Origin: Falseniella ignava CCUG 37419
GTDB taxonomy: Bacteria > Bacillota > Bacilli > Lactobacillales > Aerococcaceae
Reading direction: 5' to 3'
Assembly (NCBI RefSeq): GCF_000301055.1
Contig: NZ_JH932300.1
Coordinates: 616,464-663,238, forward strand
Length of the DNA: 46,775 nt
A program made the position numbers and the translations under genes. Shown here one piece after another: positions 17,241 to 24,410 of the stretch. The notes below the pieces were generated by a model, which was given only the letters and a program-made list of their open reading frames with translations, was not told the origin of the DNA and did not search any database. Numbering within the stretch: position 1 is the first letter of the stretch; every line of letters starts with the position of its first letter.

Positions 17241-17587
17241 CTCTATATTACATTTTGGTTAAACTTTAATGTATTATTTCTAATCATATCTTGAAATTAT
17301 CAGGAAAACATAAATGGATTAGGGTTGTTCGTCAAATAAAAGTATGTGTGAACATTAGAAAACAATATCCTGTCGATTCTTCTTGATCCTTCATAGTTAT
17401 AGTTGATTATACTAATAATGAAAGTTTCACTTGAAAAAAGTCTATCTGTGCACCCCTTTTAAATTTAAAGTATAGTTGTGCTTCTTTGAAAAGTAAGGTT
17501 TATTTTAAAATATAACGAACATTTATGCATATTAACGTCATACCTGAACATATTTACTGCATTATATTACAAAATCGAAATTAAATA
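17241..17587. other. AT-rich spacer between divergent modules
   Basis: No convincing gene in this 347-bp stretch. TAGGGTTGTTC near 17,318 is shared in reverse with the resolvase-associated repeat region near 22,136-22,146, possibly a relic of recombination. Confidence 0.4.
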
Positions 17588-17616
17588 TTGTAACCTTTTT
17601 ATCATCGTGTTATAAT
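17588..17616 (+). promoter_or_regulatory. Promoter of right secreted-protein operon
   Basis: TTGTAA (17,588-17,593) and TATAAT (17,611-17,616) with a 17-bp spacer give a strong sigma-A promoter and a leader of about 80 bases. Confidence 0.75.
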
Positions 17617-17644
17617 CATTTTAATAAAACTGAAAGGAGGTTTA

Positions 17645-17677
17645 TTGTCGCACAATATTGTTATATCTGTAAAGTAG
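17645..17677 (+). CDS. Possible 10-codon leader peptide (TTG start)
   Basis: AAAGGAGG (17,633-17,640) is one of the best ribosome sites in the window, yet it is too far (62 bp) from the next gene. Four bases later TTG opens a frame reading SHNIVISVK after the initiator, ending at TAG. It may be a translated leader controlling the operon, or a chance. The weak points are the TTG start and short spacing. Confidence 0.3.
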   Translation: MSHNIVISVK

Positions 17678-17702
17678 TCAGGAAAAGAAAGGATATAGAA
17701 AT

Positions 17703-18077
17703 ATGAAAAATAAAAAACATTTTTATTACTTGCTTTCACTATGTTTTGTATTGTCCTGTACTCCAGTAAGCGATCAGAAAGTTAATGCCGATAATTTCAC
17801 AAATCAATTTGGTTCTTCTGATTCAATCGATTTACAGTCTAAAGTTATTTATCATACTGTTTATTATCCTTATTCAATTTATAACATGAATATAAATTCA
17901 AAAAAATTCAAGCCGATTCCGAATACGTATTATTATAATAATGGTTCTTCTCAAGGTATTTTATATCTTCAATCTTGGGAATCGGGACCTAACGCATATA
18001 AAGCTACCTATAAAGGATATGTTGGAAGTCAATACCCTATTCCTGCAAGAGATAAAGAGATCAAAGAAAGAGGATAA
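17703..18077 (+). CDS. Small exported YSG-type protein, first gene of right module
   Basis: A 124-residue precursor. The N-terminus has KNKKHFYYLLSLCFVLSC, which could be a lipobox (VLSC) or a Sec signal cut later (VNA/DN). The mature part contains NTYYYNNGSSQGILYL, GPNAYKATYKGYV and YPIPARDKEI, the locus motif, and pairs best with 16,446-16,796. GAAAGGAT lies about 8 bp upstream. The stop is 2 bp before the next start. If it is a lipoprotein it would be surface-tethered while its partner is released; this differs from the left module. Function unknown. Confidence 0.75.
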   Translation: MKNKKHFYYLLSLCFVLSCTPVSDQKVNADNFTNQFGSSDSIDLQSKVIYHTVYYPYSIYNMNINSKKFKPIPNTYYYNNGSSQGILYLQSWESGPNAYKATYKGYVGSQYPIPARDKEIKERG

Positions 18078-18079
18078 AT

Positions 18080-18439
18080 ATGAAAAAATTAAAAATTATT
18101 TTCGCGATGTTATCTGTGTTCACTCTAACTAATACAACTATATCTATTAATCAAAATTCGGTAGCTAGTGCTGTTGAATTAAATAGCTTGCCACCTAGAA
18201 GAATATATTTTGAATTTTATTCAGACACGAATTATGGTCCTTATTATACTATGGAAAGAACAGAAGCTGGTGCAACATATACCGGTAAATTAGCACGTAC
18301 AACACAGTTTCATGATGCTAAAATAGCCCTTTATAAATACTCTGGTTATTTATATCCTATTAATGGTCCTAGACCTGGACAATTTAAAGTAAAAAATTTT
18401 GAATTACTATTTAATCGAGGTGAAAATTTAAATGAATAA
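18080..18439 (+). CDS. Small exported YSG-motif protein, second gene of right module
   Basis: A 119-residue precursor with a Sec signal (KKLKIIFAMLSVFTL, cleavage near VASA). The mature protein holds TMERTEAGATYTGKLAR and LYKYSGYLYPINGPRPGQ, matching the left-module protein 16,799-17,146 (YSGYVYPVDGPIP). Thus the first and second genes are in swapped order between the modules. It starts 2 bp after the first gene and overlaps the third by 8 bp. Function unknown. Confidence 0.75.
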   Translation: MKKLKIIFAMLSVFTLTNTTISINQNSVASAVELNSLPPRRIYFEFYSDTNYGPYYTMERTEAGATYTGKLARTTQFHDAKIALYKYSGYLYPINGPRPGQFKVKNFELLFNRGENLNE

Positions 18440-19004
18440 AAAATATAAGAATATTTTTCTTTACATGATAGTTCAAATGTTTTTATTAATTCCAGTTTTT
18501 TCAATATTTATTAATTCTGCTTCTGCAAATGAAATTAAGTATGATGATTTTATCGGGGTTTATCAAATAGAAGATGATTCGCAATTAAAGTATGTTGAAA
18601 TAGAAGAAGGATTAGTAACTTTATACTCTGATAAGTACAATCCTTTTGATGCAATTGATCAAAAAGATACTTATCATTTATTACTTGAAGCGGTTTATGA
18701 TTTAATATATAATCCTCATTTATCTTCTTTAACTGAACTAGATGAGAAAGAAAATGACCAAGAAGTTATAATTGAATTAATCGAGTATACTTCTGATAAT
18801 AAAGATGAATTTAATTTTAATACTGATTATTTAGTTCGTATCGAAGCTAAGGCGGATCATTTCATTTCAAAATCTACCAATCAATTTAAAATTAAACTTA
18901 AACCGAACAGTTCAATTTTACTAAAACTTAACGAAGATGGCGACTTAGAAGATGCACATAATAATGTAACTTTTAAACGCATTGAAATGGAGAAAGATAA
19001 TTAA
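18432..19004 (+). CDS. Exported 190-residue acidic protein, third gene of right module
   Basis: Signal peptide with hydrophobic core FLYMIVQMFLLIPVFSIF and cleavage near ASA/NE. The mature region is strongly acidic, with VYQIEDDSQLKYVEI, a Leu/Asp-rich helix and beta-rich YLVRIEAKADHF. It takes the same position and size as the 180-residue protein of the left module but clear sequence similarity is not visible to me. It could be a structural counterpart. The 8-bp overlap with the previous gene implies coupling. A terminator follows. Confidence 0.75.
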   Translation: MNKKYKNIFLYMIVQMFLLIPVFSIFINSASANEIKYDDFIGVYQIEDDSQLKYVEIEEGLVTLYSDKYNPFDAIDQKDTYHLLLEAVYDLIYNPHLSSLTELDEKENDQEVIIELIEYTSDNKDEFNFNTDYLVRIEAKADHFISKSTNQFKIKLKPNSSILLKLNEDGDLEDAHNNVTFKRIEMEKDN

Positions 19005-19033
19005 GTTATACTAATAATCGTTATCAATGAATA

Positions 19034-19072
19034 AAATAGGATTGGTAAAGAAAAACTTTACCAATCCTATTT
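19034..19072 (+). terminator. Terminator of right secreted-protein operon
   Basis: A 17-bp perfect stem around AAAAA, with arms AAATAGGATTGGTAAAG and CTTTACCAATCCTATTT, is followed by TTTAC. Confidence 0.88.
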
Positions 19073-19087
19073 CTTTACATTAAAAAT

Positions 19088-19246
19088 TTATTTATAGTAC
19101 TCTTCCCTTGCTATTCGTAATTTTTTAATTTTTTCTAAATACTTTACAATATCCTCTGTGTAATATATTGAATGAGGTCTTTTCGTATTTTTTGCATACA
19201 CATGAATCGGTGTTAATCTCCCTGCTTCAACCTTTTCTAGTAACAT
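19088..19246 (-). pseudogene. Remnant ORF, DNA-binding-like fragment
   Basis: 52 codons beginning MLLEKVEAGRLTPIHVY and ending IAREEYYK. The composition (VEAGRLTPI, YTEDIVKYLEKI) resembles C-terminal parts of small MerR/excisionase-type DNA-binding proteins. No ribosome site is obvious. The first 12 bases ATGTTACTAGAA repeat those of the neighbouring ABC fragment 62 bp away. Probably debris; function not assignable. Confidence 0.35.
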
Positions 19247-19254
19247 TGAATTTC

Positions 19255-19308
19255 TTATCTTACCTTAGTCTTATACTTTTTACTCAAATGACTTACTTCT
19301 AGTAACAT
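19255..19308 (-). pseudogene. Truncated ABC transporter ATPase N-terminus
   Basis: 17 codons reading MLLEVSHLSKKYKTKV then stop. This is the usual first strand of bacteriocin/drug-type ABC ATPases, and AGAGGAATAGAG lies upstream. Removing the IS256 element puts it directly after the membrane protein gene, so it was the third gene of that operon. The remainder of the ATPase is missing. Confidence 0.5.
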
Positions 19309-19334
19309 CTCTATTCCTCTTTTTTATTCTTGTC

Positions 19335-19342
19335 ATTTTCTG
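19335..19342 (+). repeat. 8-bp target duplication, left copy
   Basis: ATTTTCTG here and at 20,787-20,794 flank the IS256-family element exactly. Confidence 0.85.
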
Positions 19343-20786
19343 CATAGTGTAAAATTTCTTGTGTAACCTCCAAAGTCCATAGAAAAAGGGACCTTTATCT
19401 TGTAAGATTGTAGTTACGACAAAACAATCACTTACAGGAGGTCCCATATGGAAAACTTTAACACAAAATTAATGACAGCACTAGCTAAAGGTGAGTCTAT
19501 TCATGAAATTTTTAGACAAGCCTTGGAGGATGCAGTCAATCTTTTGCTAGAATCCGAAAGAACCGTCTTCTTAGATTATGAAAAATGGGATATTAGAGGA
19601 TACAATTCTGGAAATTCAAGGAATGGTTATTACTCTCGGCGTTTAAAGACGGAATATGGCACCCTCGAACTCAAGATACCCCGAGATCGCTTGGGTGAAT
19701 TAGAAATTCAAACGGTTAAAGCCCTGAAAGAGTCTCATTCGCATCTCGAACAAATGATTATTTTGATGTATCAAAAAGGGATTACGACTCGTGAAATATC
19801 GGATCTCATCGAAAAAATGTATGGGCATTATTATTCAGCAGCTACCATCTCGAATCTATCAGACAGTTTTAAAGACGAATTGTATGCTTATCGTCAGGAA
19901 GTGATTCAGGCTGATTATGTGTGTCTTTATTGCGATGCAACCTTTATCCCAGTGAGACGAGGGACGGTTTCTAAAGAAGCTGTGCATACCATCGTGGGCA
20001 TTGATTCGAAAGGCTATAAGAAAATACTCGATTTTCAAGTATATCCTACAGAGTCAGCGCTCCATTATCGTGAAATGCTTCAAGATTTGAAACGTCGCGG
20101 TCTCCAACAGGTCCTACTCTTTGTTTCAGATGAATTAACCGGTTTAGCAGAAGCCGTTACCCATGAATTCCCTCAAGCCTTACACCAAAGTTGTTGGACC
20201 CATCTTTTGAGACAAATGGGTTCAAAAGTGAGAGTAAGTGATCGTTCAGAAGTTCTAGCGGCTTTAAAACAGATCCCCAAAGCTTCCAATATCAAGGAAG
20301 CGACACAGCTACTGGGTGAATTCTGTCAACAATGGGAATCTAAATATCCAAAACTGGTAAAACAGATGAGAAACAAACAGAATCTCTTCTCTTTTATGCA
20401 TTTTCCAAAAGTGATTTGGCCTTCATTGTATACCAACAATCTTTCCGAAAGTATCAATAAACAACTGAAGCGACGTACAAAAACGAGAGAACAATTTCCA
20501 CATGATTATTCATTAGAGAAAACCGTTTACTGTTATGTTTCAGAATATAACACACGATTTAGCCAACGAATACATAAGGGATTTGGACAAGTAACGTTTG
20601 AATTAGAGGCGCTCTTAGCACAGAAACAATCCGTTAAACGGAGTCAAATGACACTAAAGAAGAATGAAACACACGTTTCATAAGTAATCAATTAAACACT
20701 AAATACTGTACTAAAATTATCCAATGAACTAAGACATATAAAATACAATTTTACAATCGAGTTTACACAATTTTTTTGACACTACC
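19343..20786 (+). mobile_element. IS256-family insertion sequence, intact
   Basis: 1444 bp with imperfect terminal inverted repeats of about 26 bp: left TAGTGTAAAATTTCTTGTG, right (reversed) TAGTGTCAAAAAAATTGTG. It is bordered by the 8-bp direct repeat ATTTTCTG, the duplication size expected of this family, and holds one full transposase gene. It inserted near the 3' end of the membrane protein gene at 20,763-21,206, changing its last residues, and separated it from the ABC ATPase remnant. Confidence 0.88.
19448..20683 (+). CDS. IS256-family (mutator-type) transposase
   Basis: A 411-residue DDE transposase. Visible signatures: NGYYSRRLKTEYGTLELKIPR near residue 60, GITTREISDLIEKMYG near 115, the first catalytic aspartate in LYCDATFIPVRR near 163, a second in LFVSDELTGL near 228, CWTHLLRQ near 252, and TNNLSESINKQLKRRTK near 335 with the catalytic glutamate. 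AGGAGGTCCCAT precedes the ATG. Full length and uninterrupted, so potentially active; it differs from the other IS256-type copy at 34,467. The ends and target duplication are given in the mobile element entry. Confidence 0.93.
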   Translation: MENFNTKLMTALAKGESIHEIFRQALEDAVNLLLESERTVFLDYEKWDIRGYNSGNSRNGYYSRRLKTEYGTLELKIPRDRLGELEIQTVKALKESHSHLEQMIILMYQKGITTREISDLIEKMYGHYYSAATISNLSDSFKDELYAYRQEVIQADYVCLYCDATFIPVRRGTVSKEAVHTIVGIDSKGYKKILDFQVYPTESALHYREMLQDLKRRGLQQVLLFVSDELTGLAEAVTHEFPQALHQSCWTHLLRQMGSKVRVSDRSEVLAALKQIPKASNIKEATQLLGEFCQQWESKYPKLVKQMRNKQNLFSFMHFPKVIWPSLYTNNLSESINKQLKRRTKTREQFPHDYSLEKTVYCYVSEYNTRFSQRIHKGFGQVTFELEALLAQKQSVKRSQMTLKKNETHVS

Positions 20787-21206
20787 ATTTTCTGACTTTG
20801 AAGTAATAATTTTTGTTATTAAATAACTAATAGTCACATACATTATTAAGGTAAATATCAGTTGTGATAAGTCTATTGGACTATTTGCAATTTCGATAGA
20901 GGTCTCCCCTACTTCTCTACCATTTCCTAATCTAAAGGCATCCCATTTTCCATTACTCTTAACAATAAGACCAAAGATTATATAAATTATAAAGCTTGTT
21001 ATAGGTAATAAATAGTGGTGATTGTTAACCTCGTTAGTAAGCTTATATTCCTTTTTTATTAATATAGAATTGACAATTATAGGTAATATTAAAACTAAAA
21101 GAACTATACCCATACTCATTTTGTCTATAAATAAAGCTAGAATCAAAAAAATCAACGCATTGATTATAATTGATTTTAAGTAAGTATTTTTTGTAGTGTT
21201 TTTCAT
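20763..21206 (-). CDS. Four-span membrane protein, 3' end altered by IS256
   Basis: A 147-residue hydrophobic protein with about four membrane segments (residues 12-30, 33-50, 66-84, 113-133). I do not recognise the family; similar small proteins sit beside CPBP proteases and ABC transporters in bacteriocin-immunity loci. The current stop lies inside the IS terminal repeat, so the tail NGSVKKIV is IS-encoded. Deleting the IS restores a tail of DKNKKEE and a TAG stop 2 bp before the ABC ATPase start. The CPBP gene is 13 bp upstream. Function was probably transport or immunity, now likely impaired by loss of the ATPase. Confidence 0.7.
   Translation of the reverse strand: MKNTTKNTYLKSIIINALIFLILALFIDKMSMGIVLLVLILPIIVNSILIKKEYKLTNEVNNHHYLLPITSFIIYIIFGLIVKSNGKWDAFRLGNGREVGETSIEIANSPIDLSQLIFTLIMYVTISYLITKIITSKSENGSVKKIV
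20787..20794 (+). repeat. 8-bp target duplication, right copy
   Basis: ATTTTCTG, second copy, directly after the IS256 right end. Confidence 0.85.
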
Positions 21207-21219
21207 AAAAATCTCCTTT

Positions 21220-21810
21220 TTACATATAAAAAAAATCTACTAAAGAATTGTTTAGCCAGTGAAGTGCAAAAGCATTTTCATATCCAAACTTATCATATAA
21301 AATATATAGAACAATAGACATAGGAAACTTGCTTATTATATTTATAAGTACATCTACATTTAAATGTAATATTAAAGCAAATAATATGGATCCTATTACT
21401 ATTGCGTATTTCTTATCAAATCCTCTTAAAAGTATTTCAAATATTATGAACCTAAATAAAAATTCTTCACTACTAGCCACAATTAAATTTCTAAAAATAT
21501 TTATACTATCAATCTTCAATATATATTTAAAAAATATAAACCCTATTAAGATATAAATTGTATAATTTTTAAGGTTAATCTTTAAATATCTATAATCTAT
21601 GCCATAAATTTTTTTAGCGATAAAAAAAGGTATAATAACAAAAAAAATGAGCATACACACAGTTAGCCAGAAAGTAGATAGAAGATTAAAATTTTGATTA
21701 TTAGAACTTATAATGGTTAAAAAACCAGATAAGGCATAACTTATACCAGCAATAGCTATTAAAGCAAAAGATATTAAAATAGATTCAGTTTTTTTAGAAT
21801 TGTTGTTCAT
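21220..21810 (-). CDS. CPBP-family intramembrane metalloprotease
   Basis: A 196-residue polytopic protein with the Abi/CPBP (CAAX protease and bacteriocin-processing) motifs: motif 1 SSEEFLFRF (EExxxR) near residue 114, motif 2 LFALILHLN (FxxxH) near 143, motif 3 HWLNNS near 184. Family role: membrane glutamic/metalloprotease, often for bacteriocin self-immunity or peptide processing. A very strong ribosome site, AGGAAGGAGG, precedes the ATG. It was first in an operon with the membrane protein and an ABC ATPase that is now lost. An orphaned immunity locus is a reasonable reading. Confidence 0.88.
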   Translation of the reverse strand: MNNNSKKTESILISFALIAIAGISYALSGFLTIISSNNQNFNLLSTFWLTVCMLIFFVIIPFFIAKKIYGIDYRYLKINLKNYTIYILIGFIFFKYILKIDSINIFRNLIVASSEEFLFRFIIFEILLRGFDKKYAIVIGSILFALILHLNVDVLINIISKFPMSIVLYILYDKFGYENAFALHWLNNSLVDFFYM

Positions 21811-21861
21811 AGCTTCCTCCTTCCTAAATAAAGGGGAAAAGCGATTGTTTTTCCCTAAACT

Positions 21862-22105
21862 TTATGTGATAAACTCCGATAAGTCTGTATAATTTCTTCC
21901 TAAACGATCTAGCTCCGTGACAACTACAATATCTCCATCACGAATATAATCAATCAAATTCAGTAATGCTTTTCTATTGGTATTAGCTCCACTCTGTTTA
22001 TCATAGAAAATCTTTGAGCAGTTTTCTCTAATTAAGAAATTTGTCGCTCTAAATTTTGTTCATTTGAACTAACACGAGCGTACCCTACCTACTTTCAAAT
22101 TCCCA
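21862..22105 (-). pseudogene. Broken serine recombinase (resolvase), N-terminal part
   Basis: The minus strand reads, through two frameshifts, YARVSSNEQNLERQI, then FYDKQSGANTNRKALLNL, then DGDIVVVTELDRLGRNY and a stop. These are the catalytic-domain motifs of Tn3/Hin-type serine recombinases (YARVSS contains the nucleophile; ELDRLGR is the conserved Arg region). The C-terminal DNA-binding half is absent. A relic of a transposon or plasmid. Confidence 0.75.
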
Positions 22106-22391
22106 CCTCTATTCTAAATTAAAAATGTATTATGAACAACCCTATTGAACACTTTAAGAGACTATTAAATGAATATTTTAAAATTGTTCATTAGAGTATA
22201 CCCTATTGAACAATTACGCTAAAAAATAAAGCATTACGTATTAATTTAATCATACTTGATTTATTAATAAGTCCAATTTAAATTTCCAATCACTGGTATA
22301 TTCATTTCAGTTTTTAAAAGTTGGGTACTCATTTTTAATATTAATACTCCTATATCAATCGGAAACTTTTGTAACTCAAAAGTTTCTTATC
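22106..22391. other. Non-coding stretch upstream of broken resolvase
   Basis: No gene. It holds two copies of the 13-mer ACCCTATTGAACA (22,139 and 22,200) and nearby TTGTTCA inverted segments. As it lies just upstream of the resolvase, it could be the remains of a recombination (res) site. Confidence 0.4.
22139..22212 (+). repeat. 13-bp direct repeat pair, possible res-site relic
   Basis: ACCCTATTGAACA at 22,139-22,151 and 22,200-22,212, 61 bp apart start to start. Confidence 0.45.
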
Positions 22392-22421
22392 AGCACTTCC
22401 TCATGTGAGGAAGTGCTTTTT
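22392..22421. terminator. Strong hairpin with T-run
   Basis: AGCACTTCCTCA (22,392-22,403) pairs with TGAGGAAGTGCT (22,406-22,417) and TTTTTT follows. First of a row of hairpins before the RadC-like gene. Confidence 0.75.
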
Positions 22422-22436
22422 TCGGTTGCACAAGCC

Positions 22437-22530
22437 ACCCTTCTATCGCAAGGGTAAATACACGATTATCTCTAAGCTCCTTCGTCGCTAAGATCTAATC
22501 GCCCTTGTCGATTTCAGGGCGTTTGCGCCC
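22437..22530. other. Cluster of four further hairpins (plasmid/ICE-type control region)
   Basis: ACCCTT/AAGGGT (22,437-22,455); an imperfect GATTA...TAATC stem (22,464-22,500); CGCCCT/AGGGCG (22,500-22,521); and competing GGGCG/CGCCC (22,517-22,530). Such dense structure next to a RadC/JAB gene suggests a mobile-element regulatory or transfer/replication origin relic. I cannot name it. Confidence 0.45.
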
Positions 22531-22589
22531 CCTTCAAAGTAAGCCCACCCCCAAAGGGATAGGCAAAATAAAATTTAGGAGTGGTAAAT

Positions 22590-22949
22590 ATGAAAACAAT
22601 CAAAAGTTTATTGAGTAAAAACGCTAGGGAAAAGTTAGGAGAAGTATCAATTTCTTTGTTACTATCAGATGAATTTATTCAAACAAATGATATTCTTACA
22701 GCAAGGGATAGAGAAAAATTAGAAATTATAAAAGAAAGCTATGCTTCATATGTGATTGAAAATTTTGAAGGTAAAAAAATTCTTTCAACACAAGATGCGG
22801 GAGAATTTGGGATTCAATTATTAGGTGAAAAAAAGCAAGAACATTTAGTTGCTGTTTACCTAAATTCTAAGAATAAGATACTAAGTCACAAAACAATTTT
22901 TATCGGCTCGGTAAATCAATCAGTTGCTCATCCTTTAAAGAAAAATTGA
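22590..22949 (+). pseudogene. Truncated RadC/JAB-domain protein
   Basis: ATG at 22,590 follows TTTAGGAG; a GTG 9 bp earlier is within the ribosome site. The 119 residues match the start of mobile-element RadC-like JAB proteins: a helical N-terminus, then STQDAGEFGIQLLGEKKQEH, LVAVYLNSKNKILSHKTIF and GSVNQSVAHP. Just where HPREIF and the metal-binding HxH...D motif should come, the frame ends in LKKN. The catalytic half is therefore lost. Chromosomal RadC is longer; this type is common on ICEs and plasmids. Confidence 0.75.
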
Positions 22950-22991
22950 CTAATTCTTTTTCTCCTTTTATTTCAGATGGAAAGTTAGGTA

Positions 22992-23066
22992 CTAATTCTT
23001 TAATTTTTGAATTTCGTCCGACTGATCCATTAATTCATCATACGTGGGTAAATTATAATCGGTCAT
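22992..23066 (-). CDS. 24-codon ORF with ribosome site, fragment
   Basis: AGGGAG precedes ATG; the product begins MTDYNLPTYDELMDQSDE and ends QKLKN. It looks like the first part of a plasmid or ICE-encoded protein cut short. Not recognised. Confidence 0.3.
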   Translation of the reverse strand: MTDYNLPTYDELMDQSDEIQKLKN

Positions 23067-23269
23067 TCAATCTCCCTTTTTTAAGAACCTTTTTTATCAG
23101 TAAAAAAATATAAGTGTAACATTCATTATACACATTATACCATACCCTGCTAGAATAAATGATGTTTAGAATTTATATATTCGCTAGATTAATTGAGACA
23201 AACAAGAAAACTCATAACAGGTTCGTATAAAATGTTAGTAACCACAAAAATACACACGGAGGACCTGTT

Positions 23270-23700
23270 ATGAGCTACAAAATCTTACCATAGAAAACTG
23301 TTCAAAAATAGAAGTACTTTATCATGAAGGCTATACAGTGAGTCAAATTGCTGAAGCCATCGGGCATCATCGTTTAACGATTTATCGAGAGCACAAGCGT
23401 GTTAAGTCAGCAAGTTACGATGCTCAATTGGCTTAAGATAACGCTACTGAACATAAATCTCTTAAAGGTCGTCGCCTTAAACATACGCTTGAGCTCACTC
23501 AAGATATTCAAACAAAGTCAGAATTAACTTGGTCTCCCGAACAAATTGTAGGACACTGCTATTAAAATAGATTATCATTTAAAACAATCTATAACTGGAT
23601 TTATCAAGGTGTCATTGAGGTCTCGTTAAATTGCCTGAGACAAAAGGGTAAACGACGCAAACCTCAGGAGACCAGAGGTAAATTTAATATGGGAACCTCT
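23270..23700 (+). pseudogene. Decayed IS30-family transposase
   Basis: Reading through stops gives EVLYHEGYTVSQIAEAIGHH and LTIYREHKRV (the IS30 helix-turn-helix), later LTWSPEQIVGH and TIYNWIYQG. At least three in-frame stops and frameshifts are present and the catalytic region is missing. GGAGGACCTGTT precedes the original ATG. Inactive remnant, unrelated in detail to the intact IS30 copy at 25,940. Confidence 0.8.
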
Positions 23701-23778
23701 TGAAGTACTCATGCACGAACTCGTTCAGTTAGAATGACTTTTTGTCGCAATAATTATTGCAATTCTTCAAAAAATAAA

Positions 23779-23813
23779 AACTAGCCTACTCTATCAAAAT
23801 AGGTAAGCTAGCT
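23779..23813 (-). terminator. Diverged copy of the secreted-gene terminator
   Basis: CTAGC...GCTAG stem around CTATCAAAATAG, matching the layout of the terminator at 15,851 with several changes. It was duplicated with the adjacent gene. Confidence 0.6.
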
Positions 23814-23826
23814 TATTTAAAAGGAA

Positions 23827-24363
23827 TTACTCGGATCCAAGTGTATATTCTATATTATCGAATATTAATTTATCATCTTCAATTTGTCCCTCAATGACAA
23901 CGACTTTGTTATATCTAACTCTTAGAACGTTATCTTTATTATAGATATCGATTCCATTAAATTCTATAATAAACGATCCATCTATTTTAACGACATATTG
24001 AACTTGGTCATAAATTTTAGACAATTCTCCATAAATTACTCTATCAGCAAGACCTTGTTCTTCGAGTTCCTTAGCTTTTGAAACTAAAGACTCATTCGGT
24101 TGATTTTGACTTGGCATAGTTGGATTTGCATTTTTAATTGCCGCTTCGTCTTCTATTTGTAAGTAAGGTATGATCTCAATAAATTTTTCGTATATAGCAC
24201 CTCCAGCAAAAGATAGGATCAATGAATCTTCCGAAATTAAAATTTGTTCAATAACCGCATTTTCGTCTGAAGTTGTATATACTTTGTAATTTTCCTCAGC
24301 AAAAATATTTTGTAAAGGTGACAGCAACACGATAGAAACGATGGTTAAAAATAATTTTTTCAT
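23827..24363 (-). CDS. Orphan duplicate of the 180-residue exported protein
   Basis: The start at 24,363 (after GGGGAGG) is preferred over an upstream in-frame ATG at 24,402, since it restores the signal peptide KKLFLTIVSIVLLS. The protein differs from 15,904-16,446 at only about ten positions (for example LSPLQ for LLPSH, EGQ for DAQ, shorter tail GSE), so the copies are recent. Its upstream leader (24,384-24,412) resembles the leader of the whole left operon, not the coding region that precedes the other copy. The two small YSG genes have thus been deleted here. It stands alone between IS30 and IS21 debris, probably still expressed. Confidence 0.78.
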   Translation of the reverse strand: MKKLFLTIVSIVLLSPLQNIFAEENYKVYTTSDENAVIEQILISEDSLILSFAGGAIYEKFIEIIPYLQIEDEAAIKNANPTMPSQNQPNESLVSKAKELEEQGLADRVIYGELSKIYDQVQYVVKIDGSFIIEFNGIDIYNKDNVLRVRYNKVVVIEGQIEDDKLIFDNIEYTLGSE

Positions 24364-24396
24364 GAATATACCTCCCCTTTTTAAAAAACTTATGTG

Positions 24397-24410
24397 ATAC
24401 ATATATGTAT
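24397..24410. promoter_or_regulatory. Perfect 14-bp palindrome in leader of orphan copy
   Basis: ATACATATATGTAT is self-complementary and corresponds to 17,181-17,194. A -10-like TATAAT lies just upstream on the minus strand (24,414-24,419). Shared by both copies, so a regulator site is plausible. Confidence 0.4.

Noticed and set aside
16799-18439. Two-peptide bacteriocins with double-glycine leaders
   Set aside because: The precursors have ordinary Sec signal peptides with AxA-type cleavage and mature parts of about 90 residues, and no GG-leader or dedicated transporter next to them.
22437-22530. tRNA or small structured RNA gene
   Set aside because: The hairpins do not form a cloverleaf and no CCA-type acceptor or anticodon arm can be fitted.
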